Shown here: positions 5,346 through 5,826 of the stretch, piece after piece | How positions within the stretch are numbered: the stretch's first letter is position 1 | Layout of the letters: every line of letters starts with the position of its first letter | DNA from: JAWPNA01 sp045402695 | GTDB lineage: Bacteria; Acidobacteriota; Polarisedimenticolia; JACPZX01; DASXTC01 | Reading direction: 5' to 3' | Assembly (NCBI GenBank): GCA_045402695.1 | Contig: JAWPNA010000136.1 | Span: forward strand, 1 to 5,826 | Length of the DNA: 5,826 nucleotides | Made by a program: the position numbers and the translations under genes | The notes under the pieces: generated by a model | What the model was told of the DNA's origin: nothing | Databases searched by the model: none | What the model saw: the letters and a program-made list of their open reading frames with translations, nothing else

Positions 5346-5826
5346 TCAGTCGCCCTCCTCCTTCTGTCCCACGAACCAGTCGTCGCGGCCGGCGAAGAGG
5401 ATGTTGAAGGTGGTCAGCGAGCCGTAGATGCGCGTGATGTACTGTTGAAGCTCGACCTTGTCGGCATTCGAAAGGCCCTTGTGCGCGTTGATCTTCTGCT
5501 CCATCACGCGCAGCCGGTCGCGCAGCATGACGATCTTGTGGAAGAACTCGTCGAGGGGGACTTCCTTTTCCTTGGTCCCCTCGCGACCGGGCCGCAGGAC
5601 GAGCGTTCCTCCCGTCCACCGATCGAGCATCTTCACTTCGGGGGCGGCCCCCAGCCGGTCCATCACCTCGGCCAGCGCCTCCACCAACGCCTCCGTCAGG
5701 GCCTCCTTGATCGCCGATGCCTGGGGCAGCGAGGCGGCGGGGGCGGCGCGTCCGATGGCGTCAGAGGAGGAAGGAGCGGGCGGCTCCTCCTGCCTCGGGG
5801 TCTCGTACGGCTCCAGCACGATCGAT
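5346..5826 (-). CDS. Unrecognised protein, probably continuing past the window edge
   Basis: The frame is open from the window edge to TGA at 5346-5348. A GTG at 5819 could be the start (157 residues), but the 7 bases before it hold no ribosome site and no stop, so the gene may begin outside. Counting from that GTG, residues 1-36 are Pro/Ala/Glu/Ser-rich and look disordered. Residues 37-56 are an amphipathic Ala/Glu/Leu helix (EALTEALVEALAEVMDRL). From about 60 comes a compact, likely conserved part: VKMLDRWTGGTLVLRPG, then EVPLDEFFHKIVMLRDRLRVMEQKI (helical, possibly coiled coil), then SNADKVELQQYITRIYGSLTTFNILFAGRDDWFVG. There is no signal peptide, membrane segment, Cys or catalytic motif in view. 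I do not know the family. The shape suggests a small helical cytoplasmic protein, perhaps for oligomerisation. It lies 155 bp upstream of purN on the same strand, with a separate promoter between. Confidence 0.75.
   Translation of the reverse strand, partial: SIVLEPYETPRQEEPPAPSSSDAIGRAAPAASLPQASAIKEALTEALVEALAEVMDRLGAAPEVKMLDRWTGGTLVLRPGREGTKEKEVPLDEFFHKIVMLRDRLRVMEQKINAHKGLSNADKVELQQYITRIYGSLTTFNILFAGRDDWFVGQKEEGD

Noticed and set aside
4228..5427. A 399-codon open frame on the plus strand
   Set aside because: It lies antisense to radC and purN and crosses the intergenic promoter region. Its composition is random-like, and the opposite strand has clear family motifs.

Overview
The window reads as GC-rich chromosomal DNA from a diderm (Gram-negative type) bacterium. 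The evidence for a diderm is a periplasmic TlpA-type thioredoxin with a signal peptide and an exported TonB/TolA C-terminal domain protein. The gene style fits Acidobacteriota or another uncultivated GC-rich soil or sediment lineage, but the sequence alone does not settle the taxon. I see no mobile element, CRISPR array, rRNA or tRNA gene.

Left part (1-1372), envelope-related: the 3' end of an unrecognised plus-strand gene (1-261) runs convergently into a minus-strand TlpA/ResA-like thiol-disulfide protein (271-858) with only 9 bp between them. A 115-bp divergent intergenic region (859-973) follows, then a small plus-strand exported protein with a TonB/TolA-type C-terminal domain (974-1372). 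This gene ends 10 bp from the convergent end of thrC and carries an 18-bp perfect palindrome in its last codons.

Right part (1383-5826), housekeeping and all on the minus strand: in transcription order, an unrecognised gene that probably continues past the window edge (5346-5826), a 155-bp gap holding a good sigma70-like promoter and a palindrome-rich leader, then purN (GAR formyltransferase), radC (JAMM-domain protein), tyrS (tyrosyl-tRNA synthetase) and thrC (threonine synthase). The last four are packed with gaps of 34 bp and 10 bp and a 4-bp ATGA overlap, so they look like one transcription unit. A second, internal promoter (extended -10) sits directly in front of tyrS and could give tyrS-thrC their own almost leaderless transcript.

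The genes serve separate pathways (purine synthesis, RadC of unclear role, Tyr-tRNA charging, threonine synthesis), so the cluster looks like co-expressed growth functions rather than a dedicated system. I found no convincing new defence, mobile or biosynthetic system. The points most worth a second look are the tyrS promoter geometry, the purN leader, the two unrecognised genes and the coding palindrome.
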